A DNA stretch of 64,000 nt from Rathayibacter sp. VKM Ac-2760. GTDB taxonomy: Bacteria > Actinomycetota > Actinomycetes > Actinomycetales > Microbacteriaceae. Position 1 is the first letter of the stretch. The number at the start of each line of letters is the position of its first letter. Positions 55,770 to 64,000 of this stretch are shown here, one piece after another. Location of the stretch: NCBI RefSeq assembly GCF_009834185.1, contig NZ_CP047173.1:744001-808000 (forward strand). The letters run 5' to 3'. Position numbers and translations under genes: made by a program. The notes below the pieces were generated by a model. The model searched no databases, had not been told where the DNA came from, and saw only the letters and a list, made by a program, of their open reading frames with translations.

Positions 55770-56390
55770 TCACACCTCCACGGTCGTCAGGGTCTGCACG
55801 GTGCGCCGGAACTCGGCCTGCATGTCGAGGGCGTCGCGCTGGAGCAGCCACTGCACCTGCAGCCCGTCCATGGTCGCGATGACGCGGATCGCGGCGCTGC
55901 GCGGGTCCACGCCCGGCACGAGCTGCCCGCGGGTCAGCATGTCGCCGAACGCGCCGGTGAACAGGTCGACGATGAAGCGGTAGCGCTTCGCGAAGTACTC
56001 GTGCGCCGGGTGGTCGGCGTGGGTCGCCTCCGCCGAGAGCACGCACTGCAGCTCGACGAGGCCGGGGATCTCGGTGTTGTAGGCGACGAGGTCGATCAGC
56101 GCGCGGACGGTGTCGATGCCGGGGACGGCGTCGCCGCTGGGCACGCGGACGATCGAGTGGTCGTCGCGGAGGGTGAGCACCGCGGAGAGCAGCTCCCACT
56201 TGTTGGCGAAGTGGTGCAGCACGCCGGCCTGGCTGAGCCCGACCTTCTCGGCGATCTCGCGGAGCGACGCGGCGTGGTAGCCGCTCGAGGAGAAGACCTC
56301 CAGGCCCGCAGCCACGATCTCGGCGCGCCGGGCGGCCGTCTTGGCGTACTGCCCGCGCGGTCGCCGCGGGGGAGAGGTGGGGAGTGCCAT
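55770..56390 (-). CDS. TetR-family repressor of the glycoside regulon
   Basis: Regulator of 206 residues. The N-terminal helix-turn-helix is REIAEKVGLSQAGVLHHFAN with the preceding helix RRAEIVAAGLEVFSSSGYHA; the C-terminal ligand domain is helical (ELQCVLSAEATHADHPAHEY, TMDGLQVQWLLQRDALDMQA). It is first of a minus-strand operon with the glycoside hydrolase and the nucleoside hydrolase-like gene, and divergent from the ABC transporter operon. Three 21-bp AAACCT-type sites lie in the shared promoter region, so it probably represses both directions and itself. Confidence 0.93.
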   Translation of the reverse strand: MALPTSPPRRPRGQYAKTAARRAEIVAAGLEVFSSSGYHAASLREIAEKVGLSQAGVLHHFANKWELLSAVLTLRDDHSIVRVPSGDAVPGIDTVRALIDLVAYNTEIPGLVELQCVLSAEATHADHPAHEYFAKRYRFIVDLFTGAFGDMLTRGQLVPGVDPRSAAIRVIATMDGLQVQWLLQRDALDMQAEFRRTVQTLTTVEV

Positions 56391-56442
56391 GAGGTGCCTC
56401 CAGGCGCATCGTTGCGAGGGGGCGTCGAGCCTCCGGTGCGAG

Positions 56443-56463
56443 AAACCTAGCCGCTTGAGGTTT
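56443..56463. promoter_or_regulatory. probable TetR operator, site 1
   Basis: AAACCTAGCCGCTTGAGGTTT: perfect AAACCT/AGGTTT arms with a 9-base centre, 53 bp upstream of the TetR start. A further half-site, AAAACCT, occurs at 56472-56478. Confidence 0.72.
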
Positions 56464-56564
56464 CCGAGTCAAAAACCTGGAGCGGATTCGGCTTTCAGGA
56501 TCTTCCCCGTCAGGACGCAGATCGGAGGGGGTCGACGGGATGTGAACGGTCACGAGAATCACGA

Positions 56565-56585
56565 AAACCTAACGGCCCGAAGTTT
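56565..56585. promoter_or_regulatory. probable TetR operator, site 2
   Basis: AAACCTAACGGCCCGAAGTTT has the same 21-bp length and AAACCTA left arm as site 1, with one mismatch in the right arm. It is flanked by extra A and T on each side, extending the dyad. Confidence 0.68.
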
Positions 56586-56594
56586 TTCTGCCCA

Positions 56595-56615
56595 AAACCT
56601 AGGGGTCATCTGTTT
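56595..56615. promoter_or_regulatory. probable TetR operator, site 3
   Basis: AAACCTAGGGGTCATCTGTTT keeps the left arm and a weaker right arm. It is 30 bp from site 2, three helical turns, and overlaps the expected -35 region of the transporter operon (candidate -10 TAGCTT at 56623-56628). Confidence 0.55.
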
Positions 56616-56675
56616 TTCGTGTTAGCTTCCTCGGCACCGGTTCATGGGAGAACCGGGAGAACCTGGAGACCGAAG

Positions 56676-58202
56676 ATGTTCCGATGGAAGAGGCTGGCGG
56701 CCGCTGCGATCGCCGTCACCACCATGGTCGGCTTGACCAGCTGCGCGGCCGACTCCGGCGGAGGTGCCTCCGGCGGGTCGAGCGAGACGCTCACGCTGGG
56801 TGCGATCCAGACCCTGTCGACGTTCGCTGCGGCGGACTCGTACTGGGCCAACGAGTCGCCCTACATGCAGGCCGTCTACGACAGCGTGCTGCGGGCCGAG
56901 CCCGACGGCACCATCACCGAGGGCCTCGCCACCGAGTGGACCTACAACGAGGACAGCACGGTCCTCACCCTGAAGATCCGTGACGGCGTGACCTTCTCCG
57001 ACGGATCGACGCTCGACGCCGACGCCGTCGCGCAGAACCTGATCCGCTTCCGCGACGGCAACTCGCCCGACACGAACAAGATGGCCGACCTCGCCGACGC
57101 GGTCGCGACCGACGCCTCGACCGTCACGGTGACCCTCAAGCAGGCCAACCCGACGTTCCTCTTCTACCTGACCCAGAACGCCGGCCTCGTCGAGGCGCCC
57201 TCGGCCTTCGAGTCGGCCGACATCCAGACCGTCCCGGTCGGCTCCGGCCCCTACGAGCTCGACGCGGCCAAGACCGTCATCGGCACCTCCTACGCCTTCA
57301 CCAAGCGCGACGGCTACTGGGACGAGGACTCGGTCCACTACGACAACCTGAACATCAACGTCTACAGCGACTCCACCGCTCTGGTGAACGCGATCAAGGG
57401 CGGTCAGGTCAACGCGGCCAACACGGTCGACAACAACGACCTCAAGGAGATCGAGGCGTCGGGCTTCACCGTCAACGCCTTCGAGCTCAACTGGACCGGT
57501 CTGCTGCTGCTCGACCGCGACGGCACCATCGCGCCGGCCCTGAAGGACGTCCGCGTCCGCCAGGCCATCAACTACGCGTTCGACAAGGAGTCGCTGCTCA
57601 CGGCCATCGGCCAGGGCTACGGCACCCCGACCACGCAGATCTTCCCGACCTCCTCCGAGGGCTACGACGAGTCGCTCGACGACGACTACCCCTACGACCC
57701 CGAGAAGGCCAAGGAGCTGCTCGCCGAGGCCGGCTACCCCGACGGCTTCGAGCTGAACATGCCCTCGAGCTCGCTCGTCGGCTCCTCGACCTTCACGCTT
57801 ATCCAGCAGCAGCTCTCCGAGGTCGGCATCACCGTCACCTACACCGACGCCGGCAACAACTTCATCGCCGACGTCCTCGCCCCGAAGTACGCCGCGACCT
57901 GGCTCACGCTGCAGCAGGACCCCGACTGGGCCCTGATCAACTTCGAGCTCAGCCCGAACGCGATCTTCAACCCCTTCAAGAACGCCGACCCCGAGCTCGA
58001 GACGCTGATCGAGGCCGTCCGCACCGCTGACGAGTCCGGCTACGCCGCCGCCGTCCAGGCCGTCAACGCCTACACCGTCGAGAACGCCTGGTTCGCCCCC
58101 TGGTACCGCCAGCAGTCGAGCTTCGTGACCGACGCGAACACCAAGGTCGAGACCCAGACGGGCAACGCCTACCCGTACCTCTGGAACATCACCCCGGCCT
58201 GA
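56676..58202 (+). CDS. family 5 solute-binding lipoprotein of the TetR-controlled ABC importer
   Basis: Binding protein of 508 residues. The signal peptide ends in lipobox LTSC with Cys23. Family-5 elements are IQTLSTFAAADSYWANESPY, LKIRDGVTFSDGSTLDADAV, GSGPYELDAAKTVIG, DVRVRQAINYAFDKESLLTA and the C-terminal PLW-type NAYPYLWNITPA. Although the family is named for peptides, clusters with GH3 and other glycosidases, as here, often transport oligosaccharides. The ATG follows GGAG at eight bases. First gene of the plus-strand operon; a hairpin after it probably lowers expression of the permeases relative to the binding protein. Confidence 0.93.
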   Translation: MFRWKRLAAAAIAVTTMVGLTSCAADSGGGASGGSSETLTLGAIQTLSTFAAADSYWANESPYMQAVYDSVLRAEPDGTITEGLATEWTYNEDSTVLTLKIRDGVTFSDGSTLDADAVAQNLIRFRDGNSPDTNKMADLADAVATDASTVTVTLKQANPTFLFYLTQNAGLVEAPSAFESADIQTVPVGSGPYELDAAKTVIGTSYAFTKRDGYWDEDSVHYDNLNINVYSDSTALVNAIKGGQVNAANTVDNNDLKEIEASGFTVNAFELNWTGLLLLDRDGTIAPALKDVRVRQAINYAFDKESLLTAIGQGYGTPTTQIFPTSSEGYDESLDDDYPYDPEKAKELLAEAGYPDGFELNMPSSSLVGSSTFTLIQQQLSEVGITVTYTDAGNNFIADVLAPKYAATWLTLQQDPDWALINFELSPNAIFNPFKNADPELETLIEAVRTADESGYAAAVQAVNAYTVENAWFAPWYRQQSSFVTDANTKVETQTGNAYPYLWNITPA

Positions 58203-58213
58203 TCCGGAGTGAA

Positions 58214-58237
58214 GGGGCCGGCCCTCGGGTCGGCCCC
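58214..58237 (+). terminator. intra-operon hairpin after the binding-protein gene
   Basis: GGGGCCG (58214-58220) pairs with CGGCCCC (58231-58237) with further CCC/GGG pairing inside, followed by a C/T-rich stretch. It lies 11 bp after the stop and 51 bp before the permease, so it likely acts as an attenuator or 3' stabilising stem. Confidence 0.65.
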
Positions 58238-58288
58238 TCCCCTTCTCGGCGCCTCGAGCGCCGACTCTTCTCGACCGAAGGACCACTG

Positions 58289-59230
58289 ATGACCAGGTTC
58301 ATCCTGCGACGCGTCATCTCGGGGATCATCCTCGTGGTGCTGATCTCCGTCGTCGCCTACGCACTCCTCTATCTCGGCGGCGGCGACATCGCCCGCCGCA
58401 TCCTCGGGCAGAACGCGACGCCGGAGGCGGTGGCCCAGCGGGCCTCGCAGCTCGGCCTCGACCAGCCGATCTGGTCGCAGTACCTCGGCTGGCTCGGCCA
58501 CGCCGTGACCGGCGACCTCGGCAGCTCCTGGTTCACCGGCCAGGCGGTCACCACCGCCATCTCCACCCGCGTCACCGTCACGCTCTCCCTGGTCATCGGC
58601 GCCACGATCATCTCCGCGATCGTCGCGGTCGTGCTCGGCGTCTGGGCCGCGGTCCGCCGCGGCTGGGCCGACAAGCTCGTGCAGCTCGTCTCGATCCTCG
58701 GCTTCGCGATCCCCGGCTTCCTCATCGCGCTGGGCCTGGTCACCGTCTTCGCGATCAACCTCCGCTGGTTCAAGCCGACCGGCTACGTGAACCTCACGGA
58801 CTCGTTCGCGGGCTGGATCGCCACGGTCACCCTCCCGATCATCGCCCTCGCGATCGGCGGCATCGCCGGCGTCGCCCAGCAGGTCCGCGGCTCCGTCATC
58901 GACGCGCTCCGCCAGGACTACGTCCGCACGCTCCGCTCGCGCGGCCTCCCCGCCTCCCGCGTCGTCTTCCAGCACGTGCTGCGCAACGCCGGCGGCCCCG
59001 CGCTCGCCGTGCTCGCCGTGCAGTTCATCGGCCTCCTCGGCGGCGCCGTCATCGTCGAGCAGATCTTCGCGATCCCCGGCCTCGGCCAGGTCGCGGTCAC
59101 CGCGACCACCCAGGGCGACATCCCGCTGGTCATGGGCCTCGTGCTCATCACGGCGATCATCGTCGTCATCGTCAACCTGCTCATCGACCTGCTCCAGGGC
59201 TGGCTCAACCCGAAGGTGCGACTCTCATGA
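58289..59230 (+). CDS. ABC transporter permease, DppB type
   Basis: Membrane protein of 313 residues with six helices. It has the typical N-terminal RFILRRVISGIILVVLISVV, a periplasmic region with QLGLDQPIWSQYLGWLGHAV, and the EAA-type loop YVRTLRSRGLPASRVVFQHV followed by LRNAGGPALAVLAVQFIGLL. It pairs with the fused permease downstream to form the channel of the importer. Its stop overlaps the next ATG by four bases. The order binding protein, DppB, DppC, DppD, DppF is standard for this transporter class. Confidence 0.94.
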   Translation: MTRFILRRVISGIILVVLISVVAYALLYLGGGDIARRILGQNATPEAVAQRASQLGLDQPIWSQYLGWLGHAVTGDLGSSWFTGQAVTTAISTRVTVTLSLVIGATIISAIVAVVLGVWAAVRRGWADKLVQLVSILGFAIPGFLIALGLVTVFAINLRWFKPTGYVNLTDSFAGWIATVTLPIIALAIGGIAGVAQQVRGSVIDALRQDYVRTLRSRGLPASRVVFQHVLRNAGGPALAVLAVQFIGLLGGAVIVEQIFAIPGLGQVAVTATTQGDIPLVMGLVLITAIIVVIVNLLIDLLQGWLNPKVRLS

Positions 59231-61104
59231 CCGCCACGACTCCGCTGCCCGCCAGCACCCCGTCGGTCGGAGTGGAGGAGCGCGCCGCCCGCACGCACCT
59301 CTTCCGCCGGCTCCTGCACAACCCGGTCGGGCTCGTCTCGCTCGTCTTCCTCGCGATCGTCGTCCTCTCCGGGATCTTTGCGCCGCTGCTCGCGCCGGCC
59401 GACCCGAACCGCGCCTCGCTCCAGGACGTGCTCGCCGAGCCCGGCGCCGCGCACCTGCTCGGCGCCGACAGCGCGGGGCGCGACGTGCTCTCGCGCCTGC
59501 TCTTCGGCACCCAGTTCAGCCTCGCCGGCGCCCTGGTCGCGCTCGCCGTCGCCGTCGTCATCGGCGTGACCAGCGGACTGCTGGCCGGCTACTTCGGCGG
59601 CTGGTTCGACTCCGTCTCGGCCTGGATCTCGGGCCTCGTCATGGCGCTGCCCGGCTTCGTCGTCCTGCTGGCGGCCCGCGCCGTCATCGGCCCGTCGATG
59701 TGGCTCTCGATGGCGATCTTCGGCGTCCTGCTCTCGCCGGCCTTCCACCGGTTGGTCTACGCCTCCGTCACCGCGGTGCGCGGCGAGCTGTTCGTCGACG
59801 CGGCCCGGGTCTCCGGCCTCAGCAACGCCCGCATCATCGCCCGGCACATCCTCACCGTCGTCCGCGCCCCCGTCATCATCCAGGCGGCCCTGATCGCCGG
59901 CATCGCCATCGCGATCCAGGCCGGACTCGAGTTCCTCGGCCTCGGCGACCTGTCGATCCCCACCTGGGGCTCGATGCTCAACGACGGCTTCTCGAACGTC
60001 TTCAACGCCCCGATCCTGATGCTCTGGCCGAGCCTCACGATCGCGCTCACCTCCATCGCGCTGACCCTGCTGGGCAACGCGATGCGCGACGAGCTCGAGC
60101 GCAGCGCCTCCGGAGTCAAGCGCTCCAAGAAGCGCAAGTCGGCCTCGGCGCCGGCGACGGTGCCGACCAGCCTGTCGACGATCGGCATCCAGACCATGCT
60201 CGACGAGGACGCCGCGGCGCCGAAGACCGTCGTGCACGAGGAGGCCGCCGGCGCCAAGAGCTCGGAAGAGATCCTCCGCGTCACGAGCCTCTCGGTCGGC
60301 TACGGCCAGAACGACGGCTCGGTGAAGACGGTCGTGCACGACGTCTCGCTCGCGGTCCGCCGCGGCGAGATCCACGGCCTGATCGGCGAGTCCGGCTCCG
60401 GCAAGACGCAGACCGCCTGGTCGGTGCTGCGCCTGCTGCCCGAGGGCGGCCGGATCACCGGCGGCTCGATCGTCTTCGACGGCAAGGACCTCGCGCACCT
60501 GTCGGAGAAGGAGATGACCAAGCTCCGCGGCAAGCGCATCGCGTACATCCCGCAGGAGCCGATGTCGAACCTCGACCCCTCCTTCACCATCGGCACCCAG
60601 CTCGTGCAGCCGATGCGGATCTGCCTCGGCCTCTCCAAGGCGGCGGCGAAGGAGCGGGCGCTCGGCCTGCTCGCCCGGGTCGGCATCCCCAACCCGCAGC
60701 GCACCTTCGACGCCTACCCGCACGAGGTCTCGGGCGGCATGGCCCAGCGCGTGCTGATCGCCGGCGCCGTCTCCTGCGACCCCGACCTGCTGATCGCCGA
60801 CGAGCCGACCACCGCGCTCGACGTCACGGTGCAGGCCGAGGTGCTCGACCTGCTCCGCGAGCTGCAGTCGGAGCTGAACATGGGCATGATCCTCGTCACG
60901 CACAACTTCGGCGTCGTCGCCGACCTGTGCGACCGCGTCTCGGTCATGCGCGACGGCCGGATCGTCGAGACCGGGCCGGTGCGCTCGATCTTCGCCGACC
61001 CCCGTCACCCCTACACCCGCGCCCTGTTCGACGCGATCCTCGAGGAGGGGCCCGCCCGCGGACCGCTCGTCGCCACCACCGCCGTGAAGGAGTCGAGCCG
61101 ATGA
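59227..61104 (+). CDS. fused ABC permease (DppC type) and ATPase (DppD type)
   Basis: Single chain of 625 residues combining two proteins that are usually separate. Residues 1-290 are the DppC-type permease: LLHNPVGLVSLVFLAIVVLS, HLLGADSAGRDVLSRLLFGT and the EAA loop VDAARVSGLSNARIIARHIL. Residues 295-350 form a charged Ala/Lys-rich linker (KRSKKRKSASAPATVPTSLS). Residues 350-625 are the ATPase: Walker A GESGSGKTQ near 387, Q-loop YIPQEPMSNLDPSF, signature VSGGMAQR, Walker B LLIADEPTTALD and H-loop VTHNFGVVADL. No stop or start lies between the parts. It overlaps genes on both sides by four bases. Confidence 0.93.
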   Translation: MTATTPLPASTPSVGVEERAARTHLFRRLLHNPVGLVSLVFLAIVVLSGIFAPLLAPADPNRASLQDVLAEPGAAHLLGADSAGRDVLSRLLFGTQFSLAGALVALAVAVVIGVTSGLLAGYFGGWFDSVSAWISGLVMALPGFVVLLAARAVIGPSMWLSMAIFGVLLSPAFHRLVYASVTAVRGELFVDAARVSGLSNARIIARHILTVVRAPVIIQAALIAGIAIAIQAGLEFLGLGDLSIPTWGSMLNDGFSNVFNAPILMLWPSLTIALTSIALTLLGNAMRDELERSASGVKRSKKRKSASAPATVPTSLSTIGIQTMLDEDAAAPKTVVHEEAAGAKSSEEILRVTSLSVGYGQNDGSVKTVVHDVSLAVRRGEIHGLIGESGSGKTQTAWSVLRLLPEGGRITGGSIVFDGKDLAHLSEKEMTKLRGKRIAYIPQEPMSNLDPSFTIGTQLVQPMRICLGLSKAAAKERALGLLARVGIPNPQRTFDAYPHEVSGGMAQRVLIAGAVSCDPDLLIADEPTTALDVTVQAEVLDLLRELQSELNMGMILVTHNFGVVADLCDRVSVMRDGRIVETGPVRSIFADPRHPYTRALFDAILEEGPARGPLVATTAVKESSR

Positions 61105-61955
61105 GCGCCGCACCCGCCGCACCGTCCGAGCTGCTGCTGGACGTCAAGGACGTCGTCGTCGAGTACCCGGGCAAGGGCTTCCGCGCGAAGCCGTTCCAGG
61201 CGCTGAAGGGCGTCTCGCTCGACATCCGCCCCGGCGAGACGGTCGGCCTGGTCGGCGAGTCCGGCTCGGGCAAGACCACGCTCGGCCGCGCGGTGCTGGG
61301 GCTCGCCCCGGTCACCGGCGGCGAGATCCTCTACAACGGGCGCGACATCGCGCACCTCGACCGGCGTCAGCGCCGCGGGCTCTCCTCCGAGATCCAGGTC
61401 GTCTTCCAGGACCCGTACACCTCGCTCAACCCGTCGCTGACGATCGAGCAGATCCTGGTGGAGCCGCTGACCGTGCGGAAGGTCGACGCCAAGGTCGCCT
61501 CCAAGCGGGTGCGCGAGCTGCTCGACCAGGTGGGGCTGCCGCAGTCCGCGGCGGACCGCCTGCCGCGCGAGTTCTCCGGCGGTCAGCGCCAGCGGATCGC
61601 GATCGCCCGGGCGCTCGCCCTCGAGCCGCGGCTGATCGTCTGCGACGAGCCCGTCTCGGCGCTGGACCTCTCCACCCAGGCGCGTGTCCTCGACCTCTTC
61701 ACCGAGATCCAGGAGCGCACCGGAGTCGCGTACCTCTTCGTCTCGCACGACCTCGCCGTCGTGCGGCACCTCTCGCACCGCGTCGCCGTGATGTACCACG
61801 GCGAGATCGTGGAGTGGGGCGACGGCGACCAGGTCACCGCCCGCCCGGAGCACGCCTACACCCAGCGCCTCTTCCTGGCGGCCCCCGTCGCCGACCCCGT
61901 CCGCCAGGCCACCCGCCGCGAGGAGCGCCGCGCCTTCGTGGCCGCCCGCTCCTGA
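61101..61955 (+). CDS. ABC transporter ATPase, DppF type
   Basis: ATP-binding protein of 284 residues and the second nucleotide-binding subunit of the importer. It has Walker A VGESGSGKTTLGRAVLG near residues 51-60, Q-loop VFQDPYTSLNPSLT, signature FSGGQRQRIAIARALAL, Walker B LIVCDEPVSALDLSTQ, H-loop VSHDLAVVRHL and the family-specific C-terminal ARPEHAYTQRLFLAAP. ATG overlaps the stop of the fused gene (ATGA). Works as a heterodimer with the ATPase half of the fused protein. Confidence 0.95.
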   Translation: MSAAPAAPSELLLDVKDVVVEYPGKGFRAKPFQALKGVSLDIRPGETVGLVGESGSGKTTLGRAVLGLAPVTGGEILYNGRDIAHLDRRQRRGLSSEIQVVFQDPYTSLNPSLTIEQILVEPLTVRKVDAKVASKRVRELLDQVGLPQSAADRLPREFSGGQRQRIAIARALALEPRLIVCDEPVSALDLSTQARVLDLFTEIQERTGVAYLFVSHDLAVVRHLSHRVAVMYHGEIVEWGDGDQVTARPEHAYTQRLFLAAPVADPVRQATRREERRAFVAARS

Positions 61956-61989
61956 CGCCCCGACCCTGACGCCCGCCCGCGTCACCCCC

Positions 61990-62060
61990 CCCTCCGCGAG
62001 ATGCCACTTATGAGCGCGACACGCCGCGCGATCGCGTCATAAGTGGCATCTCGCGGAGGG
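61990..62060. repeat. 71-bp palindromic element, copy B
   Basis: Perfect 24-bp inverted repeat (arms 61990-62013 and 62037-62060) around a 23-base spacer. It matches the reverse complement of the 17.8 kb element across the stem core and the spacer motif GCGACACGCCG. It fills the gap between the ATPase gene and the GH3 gene, ending 28 bp before the GH3 start. Stem positions that differ from copy A are paired in both. Confidence 0.85.
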
Positions 62061-62088
62061 GATCAGCACCTTCGAGAGAGAGATCTTC

Positions 62089-64000
62089 GTGACCGATACG
62101 TTCACCGCTTCCGTCGTTCCGGCCGACGGGCCCCTCGCGGACGCCCGCCTCACCGAGCTGGTCGGGCGCCTCGACCTCGAGGAGAAGGTGCAGCTGCTCA
62201 CCGGCCGCGACTTCTGGACCACCTGGCCGATCGAGAAGATCGGCCTGCGCCGCATGCTCGTCTCCGACGGCCCGTCGGGCGTCCGCGGCGAGGTGTGGGA
62301 CGAGCGCTCGCCCTCGCTCAACCTGCCCTCCGCCACCGCGCTGTCCTCCTCCTGGGACCGCTCGATCGCCCGCCGCTACGGCGCCGCCGCGGCGGTCGAG
62401 GCGCGCCGCAAGGACGTCGACGTCGTCCTCGGCCCGACCATCAACCTGCACCGCTCGCCGCTCGGCGGCCGCCACTTCGAGGGCTTCAGCGAGGACCCGG
62501 TGCTCACCGCCGACCTCGCCGCGGCCTACGTGGCCGGCGTGCAGGAGAACGGCGTCGGCGCCACTCCCAAGCACTACATCGCCAACGACTCCGAGACCGA
62601 CCGCTTCACCGTCGATGTCCGCGTCGGCGACCGCGCCCTCCGCGAGCTCTACCTGCTCGCCTTCGAGCGCGCGATCGTGGAGACCCGCGCCTGGCTCGTG
62701 ATGAGCTCCTACAACTCGATCAACGGCGTCACCGCCACCGAGAACGACCTGCTGGAGACCCCGCTCAACAGCGAGTGGGGCTTCGACGGTGTCGTCATCA
62801 GCGACTGGACCGCGGTCCGCACCGTCGACAGCGCCCGCGCCGCGCAGGACCTGGTCATGCCCGGCCCCGACGGCCCCTGGGGCGCCGCGCTCGTCGCCGC
62901 CGTCCGCGCAGGAGAGATCGAGGAGTCCGTCGTCGACCGCAAGGTCCGCCGCATCCTCCGCCTGGCCGCCCGCGTCGGCGCGCTCGAGGGCTTCGAGCCC
63001 GCCGTCGCCGAGCCGGTGCTCGTCGAGGACGGCGTCGCCTTCGCCCGCGAGGCGGCGGCGGCCGGCAGCGTGCTGCTGCGCAACACCGGCGAGCTGCCCT
63101 GGGACGCCGCGGCGCTCTCCTCCGTCGCCGTCATCGGCCACAACGCCCGCGAGGCGCGCACCCAGGGCGGCGGATCCGCGACGGTCCTGCCCGAGAAGGT
63201 CGTCACTCCGCTCGACGGGATCCGCGCGGCGCTCCCCGGCGCCCGCGTCGACTACGCCCTCGGCGCGGTCGTGCAGGACGGCGTCGCCCCGCTCGTCCTC
63301 GACACCATCACCAACCCGGTGACCGGCGAGCCCGGGCAGCGCGTCCGCTTCCTCGCCGAGGACGGCGCCGAGCTGTTCGTCGAGGACCGCCGCGCCACCT
63401 CGCTGGTCTGGTTCGGCGGCACCGCTCCGATCGCCGCCTCGGCCCGCGTCGAGTTCTCGACCGTCCTCACGCCGGCCGCCGACGCGACCGTGCGCCTGGG
63501 CTTCGCGGTCGCCGGCACCGCCCGCGTCTTCGTCGACGGCGAGCTCTTCCTCGAGGAGACCCTCGCCGCCGTCGGCTCCGACCTCGGTGCCGCGCTGCTC
63601 GCGCCGCCGTCGGTCTCCGCGCCGCTGAGCGTCACCGCCGGCACGCCCGTCGACATCCGGATCGAGTACGACATCGTGCACGCCGAGGGCGACCTCGAGG
63701 GCGCGCTCGGCTTCACCTACGGCCTCGAGCCCGACGCGACCCCCGCGGAGGAGCTGATCGCGGAGGCGGTCGCGCTCGCCCGCGACGCCGACGTGGCCCT
63801 CGTGGTCGTCGGCACCAACTCCGCGGTCGAGTCCGAGGGCTACGACCGCAGCTCGCTCGACCTGCCCGGCCGCCAGGACGAGCTCGTGCGCGCCGTGGCC
63901 GCCGTCAACCCCCGCACCGTCGTGGTCGTCAACGCCGGCGCGCCGGTGCTGCTGCCGTGGCGCGAGGAGGTCGCGGCCGTGCTGGTCGGCTACTTCGGCG
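62089..64000 (+). CDS. beta-glucosidase, GH3 with inserted PA14-like domain (runs off the window)
   Basis: The first 637 residues of a GH3 enzyme. Residues 1-300 are the catalytic barrel: LVSDGPSGVRGEVWDE, LGPTINLHRSPLGGRHFEGF, TPKHYIANDSETDRF and the nucleophile Asp239 in VVISDWTAVRT. The second alpha/beta domain begins near 330 (AGSVLLRNTGELPWD, VIGHNAREARTQGGGSATV). It is interrupted at about 410-545 by a PA14-like beta domain (VRFLAEDGAELFVEDRRATS, RVFVDGELFLEETLAAVGSD), then resumes with ALVVVGTNSAVESEGYDRSS. This layout is typical of actinobacterial and fungal beta-glucosidases. No signal peptide, so it acts on imported oligosaccharides. GTG start follows GAGAGAGAG. The 3' end is outside the window. 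Confidence 0.93.
   Translation, partial: MTDTFTASVVPADGPLADARLTELVGRLDLEEKVQLLTGRDFWTTWPIEKIGLRRMLVSDGPSGVRGEVWDERSPSLNLPSATALSSSWDRSIARRYGAAAAVEARRKDVDVVLGPTINLHRSPLGGRHFEGFSEDPVLTADLAAAYVAGVQENGVGATPKHYIANDSETDRFTVDVRVGDRALRELYLLAFERAIVETRAWLVMSSYNSINGVTATENDLLETPLNSEWGFDGVVISDWTAVRTVDSARAAQDLVMPGPDGPWGAALVAAVRAGEIEESVVDRKVRRILRLAARVGALEGFEPAVAEPVLVEDGVAFAREAAAAGSVLLRNTGELPWDAAALSSVAVIGHNAREARTQGGGSATVLPEKVVTPLDGIRAALPGARVDYALGAVVQDGVAPLVLDTITNPVTGEPGQRVRFLAEDGAELFVEDRRATSLVWFGGTAPIAASARVEFSTVLTPAADATVRLGFAVAGTARVFVDGELFLEETLAAVGSDLGAALLAPPSVSAPLSVTAGTPVDIRIEYDIVHAEGDLEGALGFTYGLEPDATPAEELIAEAVALARDADVALVVVGTNSAVESEGYDRSSLDLPGRQDELVRAVAAVNPRTVVVVNAGAPVLLPWREEVAAVLVGYFG

Noticed and set aside
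61990..62060. Factor-independent terminator after the ABC operon
   Set aside because: The stem is strong, but it is followed by GGGGATCAGC with no T-run, and a homologous element lies between divergent promoters at 17.8 kb where a terminator makes no sense.

Overview
The window is very GC-rich with strong G/C bias at third codon positions, frequent GTG starts, many 4-base ATGA/GTGA gene overlaps and several probably leaderless genes. Its gene content (Lsr2-type DNA-binding domain, DUF222/HNH gene, DUF3140, PadR and ECF pairs) points to an actinobacterium, most likely a Microbacteriaceae member close to Rathayibacter, Curtobacterium or Clavibacter. The family call is inferred from gene style and the dispersed repeats, not from a marker gene. 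The window looks chromosomal.

Layout. 1-7.5 kb: an open-ended gene tail, then a glycoside locus with a sugar ABC transporter on the minus strand, divergent from a LacI regulator and a GH78 alpha-L-rhamnosidase. 7.5-9.1 kb: an AbiE-type toxin-antitoxin pair whose toxin gene is broken, with a 36-bp palindromic operator. 9.1-13.6 kb: a LysR/MFS divergent pair and a tandemly duplicated two-gene membrane cassette. 13.8-19 kb: an orphan peptide-type binding lipoprotein, two DAO-family FAD oxidases and a divergent LacI regulator. 20-21.8 kb: a frameshifted DUF222/HNH gene between clusters of a dispersed repeat.

21.9-32.6 kb holds the most unusual block. It is a run of plus-strand genes for a small membrane protein, a membrane-anchored von Willebrand A protein, a 1132-residue tubulin/FtsZ-superfamily protein, a 1040-residue two-helix membrane protein and an HNH nuclease. 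It is followed by a small membrane protein and a predicted modification-dependent restriction enzyme (SRA-like plus PD-(D/E)xK, 33.2-34.3 kb).

34.3-40 kb: a MutT Nudix hydrolase, then a beta-glucoside PTS operon controlled by a RAT/terminator switch and its own BglG-type antiterminator. 40-49 kb: housekeeping and accessory genes, including tRNA-Cys, a DEDDh exonuclease-BRCT-Lsr2 fusion, a Fic protein, a PadR pair, an amidase remnant, an AAA ATPase and a manganese catalase. 49.2-53 kb: an ECF sigma/anti-sigma-like pair, seven tandem copies of a 102-103 bp repeat and a uracil/xanthine permease. 53-64 kb: a TetR-controlled regulon with a nucleoside hydrolase-like enzyme, a clan-A glycoside hydrolase, a peptide/oligosaccharide ABC transporter containing a permease-ATPase fusion, and a GH3 beta-glucosidase that runs off the end.

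Three glycoside systems (LacI/GH78, PTS/GH1, TetR/GH3) and several transporter loci suggest a plant-associated scavenger. The 7-9 kb and 20-47 kb parts also carry conflict-type genes and gene remnants, which marks them as accessory. Short palindromic elements (17.8, 47.0, 52.7 and 62.0 kb) and a family of about 40-bp dispersed repeats decorate the intergenic gaps.
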